This document shows positions 16,446 to 26,056 of a stretch of 64,000 nt of DNA, in pieces (within the stretch, counting starts at the first letter, position 1; every line of letters starts with the position of its first letter). A program made the position numbers and the translations under genes. Below the pieces are notes generated by a model. That model was not told the DNA's origin. It worked only from the letters and a program-made list of their open reading frames with translations, and searched no databases. Location of the stretch: positions 1 through 64,000 of the forward strand of contig NZ_JANZKV010000146.1 of assembly GCF_025060895.1 (NCBI RefSeq), given 5' to 3'. Source of the stretch: Stieleria sedimenti. GTDB taxonomy: Bacteria > Planctomycetota > Planctomycetia > Pirellulales > Pirellulaceae.

Positions 16446-17828
16446 ATGATTCAATTCAAGATATCCAAGCACTGGCGCCCGGTTTTCGTGACGTTACTGG
16501 CTGTCGTGGCACTCTTGGTTCGCGACGCTGACGGCGATGATTCGACGAAATCACAAATCAAAATCGATCGGGAGACGACCTTTTTGACAGGCCCACTACG
16601 AACCGATGGCTCGGTCGACTACGCGGCCGGCATCAACGCGAGAATGAAACAGGACGTCACCCCTGAAAACAACGCCTGCGTTTTGCTCTGCGAAGCGATG
16701 CAGCCCTTGGAGGCTTGGGACATGCCGCCGGAGTACTTCAAGGAAATCGGAAGAACGCCGCCACCGAAAGATCGCAGTTATGTCCGCTACCTTGCTGCCG
16801 GGATCGCGGATCCCTCGTCCGACGCCGCCAAGCAACGACTTTATCTTGTCCTCGAGTTTATCCAAGGTGATCCGCGTCCGTGGAAACGATCGGAATTCCC
16901 GGAAGTTGCCAAGGTGCTCGATGGCGATGACGAGCCACTGAGAATCGTTCTTGCGGCGGCCGAGCGCGACCAATTCTATTCGCCAGTCATCACGCGCGGT
17001 GTGGACGAAGTGGATCCATTGCCGCTCGTTGCGGCCATGGATCCCATGACAACCCAGCTGCCCTACCTGGTGCATTCTTTGCGGCTGCGTGCCATGCTGA
17101 ATCTGGGAGAAGGCGACCACGAAGCAGCCTGGGAAGATCTACTTGGCTGCTTCAAACTCGCCAGACTCCTAGGGATGGGTATGAGCAAGATACACGCTCA
17201 ACGCAGTTACATGCTCGAAGAGCGGAACTGTGCCGCGACGGAGGCTTACATTCGTACGGCGGACCCTTCTCTATCGCAAGCGAAGCATTATCTCAGGGCA
17301 CTCCAGTCTTTGCCTTCCCTCGCAAGACTGAGTGAAAAGGTCGACTTGTTCGAACGCTGTGCCTATCTCGATGCACTGCTGGTGATCCGAACGAATCAAG
17401 AGGGAGCAATCGCCTATCTCGACTGCGAACCAGGCCTCGCCGCGACCGGCAAGATGGTGAATCTGTTTTGGAAGGACGCAATTGACTGGAATGAAACGCT
17501 TCGAATCGGCAATCGCTACTACGATCGTCTGGTCAAGAGCCTGGAAAAGACGGATCTTGCTCAGCGCCGTGAAGAGGTGACGGTGCTCCAGCAAGAGCTA
17601 AAGAGCCTTGCGGAGAGAGCCATTGGCATTCGCGGCACGGACGACACGGCGAAAGGTCGCGCGGCAACCGAGTCAAAATCGAAGCTTGTTGCCGCCATCA
17701 TCGCTGAAAAACTGATGTCCGACATCGACAAGTGTCGAATTTTCGAGGCACGCGTGAAGCAGCGGTTTGCAAATCTCGAAATGACGTTGGCACCTGCCGC
17801 GAACCGCAAAGGCATTAGTGAGGAATGA
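16446..17828 (+). CDS. Secreted helical protein, unknown
   Basis: The 460-residue protein has a signal peptide (Lys-rich start, Val-Phe-Val-Thr-Leu-Leu-Ala-Val-Val-Ala-Leu-Leu, cleavage near Ala-Asp-Gly). The mature part is mostly helical: long amphipathic helices around 200-330 and a coiled-coil-like stretch at about 365-395 (Glu-Glu-Val-Thr-Val-Leu-Gln-Gln-Glu-Leu). Planctomycete genomes hold families of such secreted proteins without assigned function; no catalytic motif is visible. It stands alone, convergent with the HEAT-like gene. Confidence 0.6.
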   Translation: MIQFKISKHWRPVFVTLLAVVALLVRDADGDDSTKSQIKIDRETTFLTGPLRTDGSVDYAAGINARMKQDVTPENNACVLLCEAMQPLEAWDMPPEYFKEIGRTPPPKDRSYVRYLAAGIADPSSDAAKQRLYLVLEFIQGDPRPWKRSEFPEVAKVLDGDDEPLRIVLAAAERDQFYSPVITRGVDEVDPLPLVAAMDPMTTQLPYLVHSLRLRAMLNLGEGDHEAAWEDLLGCFKLARLLGMGMSKIHAQRSYMLEERNCAATEAYIRTADPSLSQAKHYLRALQSLPSLARLSEKVDLFERCAYLDALLVIRTNQEGAIAYLDCEPGLAATGKMVNLFWKDAIDWNETLRIGNRYYDRLVKSLEKTDLAQRREEVTVLQQELKSLAERAIGIRGTDDTAKGRAATESKSKLVAAIIAEKLMSDIDKCRIFEARVKQRFANLEMTLAPAANRKGISEE

Positions 17829-17949
17829 GAGTAGCGAAGACAAGTTGGAGCACATGCGAATGAGCAACGTCATGCGTTGGGTCAGTTGCATCGTCTTGGA
17901 GAAACCTGGACTCGGAGGAACGGCCAGAGACCGACGAATTCAATCACGC

Positions 17950-18855
17950 TTATTTTTCAGAGAGCGCCCGGATCTGTTGATCCAACATTTGCTGCATCAG
18001 CGGGTTCCCTCCCATCCGTTGTTTTAGTTCGGTAAGCTGCTGTTTCAGTATTTCTGTGCTGCCTACGTTCCCATTGATCCCTCCGCCCTGGATGTTGATG
18101 TTCGATTTCGCGGCCGGTTGACCGACGGCGATATTGCCAAATCCAAATCCCGGAAACTGCATGCCTAGCCCCTGAGTGCCGCCCGCGTACTGTTCGTACA
18201 GAGCGGCCGCCTCAGGCAATTTTTTCTTTAGGTCTTCGATGTTTTTCGCAATAAGTTCAACATTCTTCTCGCCGCCCGTGATCTGAGCCAGAATTTTGCC
18301 TCCCCGCAGTTCTTGAATGGTTGTCTCGAGTGGCCCTTCCTTCACGCTGATCGTTCGCAGTCCGTTAATATTGGACGTCGACACACTTCGATTCAAATTG
18401 CCGCCGCCGGCAAACGGGTTGCCTGGTTTGTTCCAACCTGCGAACGGCTTGATCCCATCAGCTTCCTTCGTGTTGAGTGCGATCTTTGCCCTGTCAGCGG
18501 TCGAAGGCTGATCACTCTCGCTGAGCATCTGCAACGTAATCTTTGCTGCTTCCTGGGTCTTTTCGTGTTTGGACTGTGCCAACTTGCCGAGCACGTCGAT
18601 CGACTTCTCGATCGTCGCACGATTCCCTGCCAAGGCCGCCTTGGCCAAGGCCGGGATGGCTTCTTTACCGGCAGCGATAAGTTTCTTCTCGGCCTTGATT
18701 CGTTCGGTGAGTCGTTCATGCCCGAGTTGTTCAACCCACTTACCGATCTGTTGCGGCTGCTTCGCTGCTGCAACACTGTCATCTGCGTGGATGATGTCGC
18801 CGACACCCAGTGTGAATACCACTGCGACGAGGAGTGAGAGTTGTGCAAGTTTCAT
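17950..18855 (-). CDS. Secreted protein with HEAT-like helices
   Basis: The 301-residue protein has a signal peptide (residues 1-24, ending Ile-His-Ala). Residues about 40-130 are helical-repeat-like: Ala-Glu-Lys-Lys-Leu-Ile-Ala-Ala-Gly-Lys-Glu-Ala-Ile-Pro-Ala-Leu, followed by a second similar helix pair, the pattern of HEAT repeats. A Gly/Asn-rich linker with Asn-Pro-Phe-Ala-Gly-Gly-Gly-Asn follows, then a strand/helix region and a Gln/Met-rich C-terminal helix. It is the last gene of the moxR operon, 63 bases after the prenyltransferase-repeat gene. Function unknown; a scaffold in the periplasm is possible. Confidence 0.6.
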   Translation of the reverse strand: MKLAQLSLLVAVVFTLGVGDIIHADDSVAAAKQPQQIGKWVEQLGHERLTERIKAEKKLIAAGKEAIPALAKAALAGNRATIEKSIDVLGKLAQSKHEKTQEAAKITLQMLSESDQPSTADRAKIALNTKEADGIKPFAGWNKPGNPFAGGGNLNRSVSTSNINGLRTISVKEGPLETTIQELRGGKILAQITGGEKNVELIAKNIEDLKKKLPEAAALYEQYAGGTQGLGMQFPGFGFGNIAVGQPAAKSNINIQGGGINGNVGSTEILKQQLTELKQRMGGNPLMQQMLDQQIRALSEK

Positions 18856-18918
18856 AATGATTCCCTTTCTGAATTCCGAGTCTGGTAAGGTTTCTGGTCT
18901 GTCTGTTCAAGGTGACAA

Positions 18919-20040
18919 CTATTCTTCACGCTGATAGATCGGCAGTTGACGCGCCGAAACCGTCAATGTGAGAATCGCCAACGATGAGGGATAAGTTGTG
19001 TTGTATGCGAGAGTTTGATCGGGGTATTTCCAACTGCCGTCGGGATTTTGGTCCGCAAGCAAACGGTCGTACATGATCGGGGCGAACTCGTTCCAGTACT
19101 TGCCGCCCAATTGGAACATGGCCTGGCCGCAGTAGTACCAAGCGTAGTAGCGGAACCGTACGGGGTTTCCATTTGGGTCGGTCATTGTCGGAGGCCGACG
19201 TAGTATGAAGTCGCCCGCAGCCAGTAAGTCTTCATTGCCATGTTCGCCACAAAGTTCCAGGCACAAGACCGCAATACCCGTCATCGATGTGGTGCCCGGA
19301 CTTCCGCCAGGCATATAGGAAAACCCTCCTTCGCGGGTGTGGCAATTGAGGATGTAGGAAACCGCCATTTCAATATGTTCATCGGGAATGGCTGCGCCGT
19401 TCAGTTTCGCGGCACGGAGCGCCATAATGGACCAGCCCGTCAACGACAGATCGCTGTCCGTGGTGCCAGGTGTGTAGCGCCAGCCTCCCGTGTTGGCTTC
19501 TGACTTGGGAACTTTTTGAGCCTGCAACAGGACCAACAGCGCGCGTGACAATACCTCGTCAACTTTCTGCTGACGTACTGGATCGACCATGCCTGATACT
19601 TCGCCCAGCAGCAGAGTGGAGATGCTGTGCTCGTACATCAAGCCGGTCGTCCGACCTCGAACGTTGCGGCTGACAAGTAATCCATTTTCGAGCTGCTGAG
19701 CGAGAACATAATCGATTCCTCGATTGATCACCTCACCATATCGCCCACGGCCGGGAAGATGCCCCTTGGCTAGAAACGCCATCACCGCTAGAGATGTGAT
19801 TCCAGTGTTTCCCACGCTGGCTGGTTCTTCGAATGATCCGGTCAGCTCGGGACGTCCCATCGCTGCTGCGGTGTCGCGGCTGATCTGTTTCCCCGCGAGG
19901 TACTCCAGTCCACGTTCAACGGCCGCATCCAAACGAGGTTGGTAACGAATGCGGAGCGAATCGGCGTCTTGTGCACTGACGATGTGACACGCGAGCGACA
20001 ATGCTATGGCAGACATCCAAGAGTATGGTTGCGAGATCAT
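18919..20040 (-). CDS. Secreted prenyltransferase / squalene-oxidase repeat protein
   Basis: The 373-residue protein has a signal peptide (ending Val-Ser-Ala-Gln) and then repeated helix pairs of the alpha/alpha toroid seen in terpene cyclases and prenyltransferase beta subunits. Examples are Gly-Leu-Glu-Tyr-Leu-Ala-Gly-Lys-Gln, Gly-Ile-Asp-Tyr-Val-Leu-Ala-Gln-Gln, Ala-Val-Ser-Tyr-Ile-Leu-Asn-Cys, Gly-Gly-Phe-Ser-Tyr-Met-Pro-Gly and Asn-Pro-Asp-Gly-Ser-Trp. The cyclase acid DxDD is not evident, and such periplasmic proteins in planctomycetes are thought to be structural or binding proteins rather than cyclases. Its start overlaps the end of the preceding gene by four bases, so it is part of the moxR operon. 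Confidence 0.8.
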   Translation of the reverse strand: MISQPYSWMSAIALSLACHIVSAQDADSLRIRYQPRLDAAVERGLEYLAGKQISRDTAAAMGRPELTGSFEEPASVGNTGITSLAVMAFLAKGHLPGRGRYGEVINRGIDYVLAQQLENGLLVSRNVRGRTTGLMYEHSISTLLLGEVSGMVDPVRQQKVDEVLSRALLVLLQAQKVPKSEANTGGWRYTPGTTDSDLSLTGWSIMALRAAKLNGAAIPDEHIEMAVSYILNCHTREGGFSYMPGGSPGTTSMTGIAVLCLELCGEHGNEDLLAAGDFILRRPPTMTDPNGNPVRFRYYAWYYCGQAMFQLGGKYWNEFAPIMYDRLLADQNPDGSWKYPDQTLAYNTTYPSSLAILTLTVSARQLPIYQREE

Positions 20041-23000
20041 TCTTGCTTCTCCGCTGCGTCCTGGCGTGATTCCAGGCGAGACAGTTCCTCGAAGTAGTCT
20101 TTCACAACAGTTCGGAACTCTTCTGGGATCTTGCTGTCCTGATCATCGAGCACATTGTTTTTCAGCTTGCGGCGGGACTGCGTCCAGTTTGACGTCGAAC
20201 GACCACGCAGTTGAGTCGGAGCAACCTCGCTTTGACCTGCTCCCGCGTTTCCCTGGACCCCTTGGGGCTTTGATGGGCTGCCCCGTTGCGGGGCTCCAGC
20301 CTGTTGCGTTGAGTCCGATGAGTTGGTTGACTTCGATTGCCCACCTTGCTGCTTCGAATTCCTCCGACTGGGATGTCCTGCTCGTTGAGCCGCCTCATCG
20401 GCAAGTTGATTGAGTTCTTGAGCAAGTTCCTGAGTTTGGTTGGGTGACGGGCTTCGGGCGTTTTGATGGGCCTTGTCCGCAGTCGCGGCAAGCTTTTGAG
20501 AATTGGGCTGCTGTTGTTTCGTGGATGGATTACCAGACTCGCTAGGCTTGCCGCCTGGTTTTGAGTCTCCTGGTTTTGAGTCTCCTGGTTTCGAGTCACC
20601 TGGTTTCGAGTCACCTGGTTTCGAGTCTCCCGGTTTTGAATCTCCCGGTTTTGAATCTCCCGGTTTTGATGAAGTGTCTCCGCTCTTGGGTGAACTGCCG
20701 CTAGAGCCACTTGATCCTCCCGGCTTATTGCATTTCGAACATTTCTTGCAAGACTTGCAGACTTTATCCAGTGACTGCGTGGCCTCTTCCAAGGACTTCG
20801 CAGCTTGCTTCTGCTGCTCAGCGGCCTGCTTTGGATTAGCAGCTCGCTTGGGATCAGCAGCCTGTTTCCGTTGTTGCTTTGCCAGTTCTTCGGCCGCCTT
20901 GGTTTCCCGCTTGGCCTGTGCAAGTTTCTCGCGGGCTTCGCGAACTGCCTGTTGATTCTCGGGATCCTCGGTCGGCAGTTGTAGCAGTTCGTCCGCCTTG
21001 TCTCGAAGTCGTTCGGTTCGGTTTGCGATCTGTTCCTGTTCCCGGGCGATCATATCCAGCAACTTGTCGTCGAGTTCCTCTTTGCTGCGAACCTGATCGA
21101 GCTTCGCCAATGTTTCCTGCTGCTGCTGCAACTCCGCCGCTGCCTCCGTCAGTTTGGCTGCCGCTTCGGCTCGTTGTGCAAACTGTTCACTCTTGGCGTC
21201 AAGATCCTGCTCAACGACTTCCTGCAGCGCATCGGCCACCTGCTGCTGTTGCTTCTGGACTTCGGGGGCGTTGACTTGCCCCTCTTGCTGCTCTTGTGCG
21301 AGCCGTTCCTGCTGTTTGGCAAGCTCGTCCAACTGTGCAGCCAGTTCCAGTTGTTTGCCTCGCTGGTCAACGTCCGCACGAACCTGCTCGAGCTTGTCGA
21401 TGGCATCGTTGAGAGACACTTTTGTCGTGGCGATTGCTTCCTGTTGCTGAGGTAAATCATCGGAGAGCGGTACGAGTCCCGCCTGTTTTCTCGCTTCCGC
21501 GACGTCGTTTTCGGTGACCTCCTGAATTCGCTCGATCTCCGCTTGGAAGAGGCGTTGCGGTGCGAGTTCGCCCTGATCTGACATTCGACGCAGCGTTTGC
21601 TCCGCGTCCTTGATCCGATTCTGGAGTTGTTTCGATTTCTCCACGGCATCATTCGGATGCTTCGCCGTGGCGTCCGTTTCGGCGAGATCTGCCTGAAGTG
21701 CGTCGGTGATCTTTGCGGCTGCCAGGAGCTGATCAAGTGCTTCCGTCAGATCGGCTATCACGGCCTGTTCTTCGTTTCGCACAACTTGCTGGCCAACAGG
21801 AATCGAATTGTCGGCGATCTGTAAACGAATCTTCCGAGAGTCGATCGTTTGAGGTCCGCCATATTCGTCAGGACGATTATCGGCGATCGATAACCAGACG
21901 GTCAGTTGGTCTCCAGTGGTAAGTTCCAGTTCATTCAGGTCGATGGTCAGATCGCCACCAAACTTTGCTTGGAAGTCGTGCGGAAGCTCTTTGGTCGAAG
22001 GTGGCTCGCTATTCTTCTGTGAGTTAAGGTGCAGGGCACCGCAGCCAAAGTCGTCAACGGCATGGTACTCGACGAAAAAACCTTGATCAGGCGTGGCGAT
22101 CACTTCGGACAACGCGGGCTGATCAATGATGATCGACGGGGGGAGATCGGGCAGAGCGTGCACTTCAAAATGGAACGGCTCGCTTAGGACTCCAGCTTCA
22201 CTGACAAGTGTGATTGTTCCGCGCTGCAATTCGCCCGCTGTTGCCGTGAACTCCCAAGAATGCCGCCACAGCCCGGGTTCCTTGATCAAGACCGCTTCCT
22301 CGCAAGGAATCGATGTGCCGTTGAGTCTCAGGGACGATTCGGCAGCAGGCAAGGTGGAATCAACATCAACATCGATCCGAATTCGTGCGCCATGAATCAC
22401 TTCGATCGGTTCAGCGGGATCGTTGATGAGTCGCGGAGGCAAGCGCGTGTATTCAGGAGACGTCACGTTGACTCGACTGCTTTTAATGACCGGTTTGGGA
22501 TCAACGAAGATCTGGTAACGATCGGAGAAGAGACCGCCGGCGCGAATTCGATATCGATGATCACGTTTCAATCCCGTCAATGTGAAGTTGGCGGTTCTGC
22601 CATTTTCCTGCGTGGCCATCTGATGTGAAGCAATCACGGCATCGTGCTCGATGACTTCGAGCACAGCATCTGTGAGGCGACCTGCCGTCGCAGTTACTCG
22701 TAAATCGCTACCTTCTGCGACGTGCGTGTTGCCGGGAACGATTGTCGCATTCAGGTACGGAAGCACGCGCGAACTCCAAGGATTCAGCACGTTTTGGAGG
22801 GAGGGAATCAGATAGGGAGCCCAGATCCACATCGACAAAACGAATGCGGTAAGGCAGGCTCCTGCGACGATGGTCCTTTTGAAAACTTCCTGCCCCCGAA
22901 GATCCTCTTCCTGGCATCCGGCGAGACTGCCATGAGCCTGCTCCGCGACAGCCTCGATGATCGAGCTTCTTTTTGCATTCGGAGTTTCAGTCAACTGCAG

Positions 23001-23372
23001 CGACGTTGTGAGCCGTTCCTCGATCGCTGGCCGCTTCTGTTCCAAATCCCACGCCATGGCGAGTCGGTCGCACGTTTGCCCCAGTGGCATCATGAGAAAG
23101 TGGCGAGTGATCAACCCAACGACTCCAATCAACGGAATCCACAAGGCGACTCGCAACCATGCCGACTCGGGCTGGAAGATGGCGTCAATCACCAGCAGAC
23201 CAAAGAGCGACGCAACCGTTGCCGTCCCGATCGCCAGGATCCCTCCGAGCCAGACTTCGCGCCGCAGCCGACTCACCATCTCGTCGAGATCGATGTGAAT
23301 CCGCTCAATCGCGGTCGCTTTGGGAGGCGAAGCGGTTTTCGTGCTCCTTGATGGATTCATTGTCGCTGTCAT
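20037..23372 (-). CDS. Large DUF4175-like membrane protein with coiled coil and KPGDS repeats
   Basis: The 1111-residue protein begins with a short cytoplasmic part and two membrane helices (about residues 38-60 and 70-90). A third hydrophobic segment stands near 180, then beta-rich Ig-like regions (about 200-500). A very long Gln/Glu/Ala-rich coiled coil occupies about 520-880, and a Cys cluster (Cys-Lys-Ser-Cys-Lys-Lys-Cys-Ser-Lys-Cys) precedes eight tandem Lys-Pro-Gly-Asp-Ser units and a low-complexity tail. The layout fits the DUF4175-type proteins encoded behind MoxR/VWA operons. It is likely anchored in the membrane with the coiled coil outside. I chose ATG 23372; the longer frame to 23672 runs through the 24-bp palindrome and into the upstream gene. 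A second ATG lies four codons on. Confidence 0.75.
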   Translation of the reverse strand: MTATMNPSRSTKTASPPKATAIERIHIDLDEMVSRLRREVWLGGILAIGTATVASLFGLLVIDAIFQPESAWLRVALWIPLIGVVGLITRHFLMMPLGQTCDRLAMAWDLEQKRPAIEERLTTSLQLTETPNAKRSSIIEAVAEQAHGSLAGCQEEDLRGQEVFKRTIVAGACLTAFVLSMWIWAPYLIPSLQNVLNPWSSRVLPYLNATIVPGNTHVAEGSDLRVTATAGRLTDAVLEVIEHDAVIASHQMATQENGRTANFTLTGLKRDHRYRIRAGGLFSDRYQIFVDPKPVIKSSRVNVTSPEYTRLPPRLINDPAEPIEVIHGARIRIDVDVDSTLPAAESSLRLNGTSIPCEEAVLIKEPGLWRHSWEFTATAGELQRGTITLVSEAGVLSEPFHFEVHALPDLPPSIIIDQPALSEVIATPDQGFFVEYHAVDDFGCGALHLNSQKNSEPPSTKELPHDFQAKFGGDLTIDLNELELTTGDQLTVWLSIADNRPDEYGGPQTIDSRKIRLQIADNSIPVGQQVVRNEEQAVIADLTEALDQLLAAAKITDALQADLAETDATAKHPNDAVEKSKQLQNRIKDAEQTLRRMSDQGELAPQRLFQAEIERIQEVTENDVAEARKQAGLVPLSDDLPQQQEAIATTKVSLNDAIDKLEQVRADVDQRGKQLELAAQLDELAKQQERLAQEQQEGQVNAPEVQKQQQQVADALQEVVEQDLDAKSEQFAQRAEAAAKLTEAAAELQQQQETLAKLDQVRSKEELDDKLLDMIAREQEQIANRTERLRDKADELLQLPTEDPENQQAVREAREKLAQAKRETKAAEELAKQQRKQAADPKRAANPKQAAEQQKQAAKSLEEATQSLDKVCKSCKKCSKCNKPGGSSGSSGSSPKSGDTSSKPGDSKPGDSKPGDSKPGDSKPGDSKPGDSKPGDSKPGGKPSESGNPSTKQQQPNSQKLAATADKAHQNARSPSPNQTQELAQELNQLADEAAQRAGHPSRRNSKQQGGQSKSTNSSDSTQQAGAPQRGSPSKPQGVQGNAGAGQSEVAPTQLRGRSTSNWTQSRRKLKNNVLDDQDSKIPEEFRTVVKDYFEELSRLESRQDAAEKQE
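20554..20669 (-). repeat. 15-bp coding tandem repeat (KPGDS units)
   Basis: Nearly eight copies of a 15-bp unit (plus-strand word CCTGGTTTTGAGTCT with TTC/TTT and CCT/CCC variants) encode Lys-Pro-Gly-Asp-Ser. The third-base variants are blockwise rather than random, which suggests recent duplication of two or three units at a time. Copy number is likely to vary between strains. Confidence 0.85.
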
Positions 23373-23405
23373 TTGAGTCACCTGGTTCCGGATAATTTTC
23401 GTCCC

Positions 23406-23479
23406 AGAAAAGGGGTCAGGAACCAATAGCCAAATGGCCCGAAGGGTGCTCCGCACTATTGGTTCCTGACCCCTTTTCT
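23406..23479. repeat. 24-bp perfect inverted repeat (REP-like) inside the operon
   Basis: Arms 23406-23429 and 23456-23479 are exact reverse complements. Each carries AAAAGGGGTCAGGAACC, and 26 bases form the loop. It fills most of the 113 bases between the VWA/GATase-like gene and the DUF4175-like gene. The AAAAGGGGTCAGGAACC word resembles the REP-type palindromes moved by IS200-like (RAYT) transposases in many bacteria. It could fold in the mRNA and alter expression of the downstream genes. Confidence 0.8.
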
Positions 23480-23485
23480 GAGGCC

Positions 23486-26056
23486 CTAGATTCGCCCTGT
23501 CCGTTTGCGGAGTAACCACTCCAAACTGAGCCCGCCAAGAAACAGACCGATGACCGGCCACCGATTCCAGAGCGGCACCGTCCAGCGTTCTCGCGCGAAT
23601 GTCGACTTCGGTCCTAAGTTCGAGAGCACAGAGTCGGCGCTGGCCAAGTCGGCCACCGTACCTCCGGTCCAATCCGCGATTTGTCTCGGGACTGTGTCAT
23701 CGGCCACGATGTCAAGTCGCTCGAGATTCTCAGCCGTGGCTTCGATTCCAATTTCCAGTCCCACCGTTTGAGTTCCCGTCGCTTCAAGCGCCAGCAGCTT
23801 GTTCACGACATCTCCCGACAACTCGATGTGGTATTTTCCTGGCTGCGTGAGATCGCGAATTTCACCTTGCAGCATCCCTCTGTTCTGTGGATGGGGAGTC
23901 AGATCAATGGTCCGACGAACTTCGTTTTCAAACACAATCTTTGCCTGCACCGGCGCATCGATCACTGGGCTGCGATCTGCGTTGAGAAGTCGGGCCTGAA
24001 TCGAAATCACCTCGCCGCTCTTGTACAGCGTCCGATCGGTGCCCAGTCGCACCAGATCGGTCCCCGCGGACAGCCGATCCGTAACGGCCCAGCGAATGAT
24101 TTGCCCCCAGAATTCATGGTGAAGTCGATCACCAATGCCATAGCGCAATCGCCAGGTTTCGTCAAAATTCAGTTGCAGCACTTTGCCTGTTCCAAACCGG
24201 TGCCACAACATCAGCGTCTGCCGCCTCTGCTCGACCACGTCCGATTGGGCGTCATTTGGGGTTTCCCGATTGCGTGACGCATAGGCCAGGACTCTTGCCC
24301 CCGCTTTCGCTTCACAGTCCGGGTGTCTCCAGGTCAATTCCGGAAACGATGGGTCGGCCGCTGTCGCCCATCGCCCCAGCACCGCGTGGGCGACTCCTTC
24401 TTGAGTGGGTGAGAAATGGAAACTCTGGTCGGGGCTGCGGGCTGTGGCAACGGCCTGGCGATTCATCAACACCGGCAGCACGTCAGCCAAAGGCGTCTTT
24501 CGATAAGCGTGAGGCATTTGATTGGGGCCGGCGATGACCACTAATGCGCCACCGCGGTCCTTTACAAAGCGTTCCAAGGCTTGGATGCCCTTGTCGCCAA
24601 GTTCCTGCGGAGAGACATCGCCGAGAATGATGACGTCAAACTTGAACCATTCTGCGTCATCGACCGGGAGTGCGTTGGCTTCGCAATCATCGAATGCACG
24701 TTGAGCCGACGCCCGCATGATGGGCGGAGCGGGCACTCCAGCAAGGCGATCGGCCTGCAATAACACCGCCTGCAAAAAGACGGTCTGATCGCGTCCGGCA
24801 AAGAGATTACGCAGGTATCGGAATTCCCAGCGCGGACGCTGATCAATCAGCAACACACGGATTCGATCCTGAGAGACCCAAACCGGCTGCAGGAATTGGT
24901 TGTTCTCTGCAGATTCCTCATTCGGATGCTCATCGAGTTCGACACGGTACTCGTGAATTCCCGGCTCTTCCGGCTGATGCTGAAACGTCACCGTATCACG
25001 ATGATGGTCGCTCGTGATCAGGATCGACTTCTCCTCAATCATTGCGTCTCCATCGAACAATCGGATCGTGGCAGATTCTCCCTGGAACCGGTCCACCTTC
25101 AGGGATACAGTCAATGAAACACTGTCGCCGTGATAAATCTGCGATGGCGCTTGAACGCTTGTAATCTGAGCGTCTCGCGGGGGTTCTTGGCTTCCAATGA
25201 CAATGGAGTTCACTGGAATGCCGCGTCCACCCAGCGGCCGACACTGGCGTTCCAGGTCCGTGCTCGAGTGGTCCCTACCGTCACTGATCATCAAGATCCC
25301 GGAGAGCTTCGCTGCCGGAATGTCGCCGCGAACCTGCCGCAACGCGTTCGCGAAGTCGGTTGATTCCGTCCAGCGTGATGAACCAATTTGGCGGATCGGC
25401 TCCGCACTGGTCTGCGTCAGCAACTGAGCTTGATCGATTTCCCTGGCGGAAGCCCCCAGTTCGTACAACCTCACGTCGTAGTCACGTTTCAGTCGCTCCA
25501 GTAGTCCGTTGGCTTTCGTTGAATCCCCGACGAGGAACCGGTGGGCTGCCTGGCTGCGGGACCCGTTCGGTTCAGTTTTCGACTTTGAGGGGAGATTCAT
25601 CGAGTCGGACACATCGACCACGAGGGCCACGGAGTGTTCTTCCTCGCGCTCCTCTTCGTGCGTAAGGACAGGCTCCAAGAGCAGCCCCGCAAGCAGCCCA
25701 ATCATAGCCACCCGAAGCACTGTTAGCAGTGTCGGTATTAGACTCACTTGTCGCGAAGATGTTCCCACCGACTCTTCGGACAGATAGCAGAACAACACGG
25801 CCTCCGAGGCAATCGCGGCAGACAGGGCAATCAACCAGCGCGGCCAATGGCTAGCCGTCTCAGTCCATTGGCTGAGTGTTTCAAGCGCGAAGAACCAAAA
25901 CGAAAACGCGAAACAGAGCCGTGGTCCATACGCGAGTCGACGAATCGAAACGGGCAAGACGAATCGTTGGCAAAAGGCCATACCGATCCAGCCGATGAGT
26001 GCGAGACTGCACCATAGTAGCGGCGTCATGTCAAACATTTCCAGCTTGTCTGTCAT
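23486..26056 (-). CDS. Membrane VWA protein with GATase-like domain
   Basis: The 856-residue protein starts with several hydrophobic segments (about 10-30, 45-65, 75-92, 105-125). A VWA-type domain follows with the metal site Asp-Val-Ser-Asp-Ser (about 150; DxSxS). Beyond it are beta-rich regions, and a class I glutamine-amidotransferase-like fold around 430-560 contains Ile-Leu-Gly-Asp-Val-Ser and Gly-Gly-Ala-Leu-Val-Val-Ile-Ala-Gly-Pro. The last residues hold one more helix (Trp-Pro-Val-Ile-Gly-Leu-Phe-Leu-Gly-Gly-Leu). Paralogues of this kind follow BatA-like proteins in MoxR operons. Its ATG overlaps the stop of the BatA-like gene (ATGA), showing coupled translation. Likely surface-exposed on the outer side of the cytoplasmic membrane; function unknown. 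Confidence 0.78.
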   Translation of the reverse strand: MTDKLEMFDMTPLLWCSLALIGWIGMAFCQRFVLPVSIRRLAYGPRLCFAFSFWFFALETLSQWTETASHWPRWLIALSAAIASEAVLFCYLSEESVGTSSRQVSLIPTLLTVLRVAMIGLLAGLLLEPVLTHEEEREEEHSVALVVDVSDSMNLPSKSKTEPNGSRSQAAHRFLVGDSTKANGLLERLKRDYDVRLYELGASAREIDQAQLLTQTSAEPIRQIGSSRWTESTDFANALRQVRGDIPAAKLSGILMISDGRDHSSTDLERQCRPLGGRGIPVNSIVIGSQEPPRDAQITSVQAPSQIYHGDSVSLTVSLKVDRFQGESATIRLFDGDAMIEEKSILITSDHHRDTVTFQHQPEEPGIHEYRVELDEHPNEESAENNQFLQPVWVSQDRIRVLLIDQRPRWEFRYLRNLFAGRDQTVFLQAVLLQADRLAGVPAPPIMRASAQRAFDDCEANALPVDDAEWFKFDVIILGDVSPQELGDKGIQALERFVKDRGGALVVIAGPNQMPHAYRKTPLADVLPVLMNRQAVATARSPDQSFHFSPTQEGVAHAVLGRWATAADPSFPELTWRHPDCEAKAGARVLAYASRNRETPNDAQSDVVEQRRQTLMLWHRFGTGKVLQLNFDETWRLRYGIGDRLHHEFWGQIIRWAVTDRLSAGTDLVRLGTDRTLYKSGEVISIQARLLNADRSPVIDAPVQAKIVFENEVRRTIDLTPHPQNRGMLQGEIRDLTQPGKYHIELSGDVVNKLLALEATGTQTVGLEIGIEATAENLERLDIVADDTVPRQIADWTGGTVADLASADSVLSNLGPKSTFARERWTVPLWNRWPVIGLFLGGLSLEWLLRKRTGRI

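Noticed and set aside
20503-20955. Repetitive GFESP frame as a CRISPR or surface-repeat gene
   Set aside because: It is the antisense reading of the KPGDS coding repeat; units are contiguous 15-mers with no spacers.
23372-23672. N-terminal extension of the DUF4175-like gene
   Set aside because: The extra codons pass through the 24-bp palindrome and the end of the upstream gene; ATG 23372 gives the natural start before the first membrane helix.
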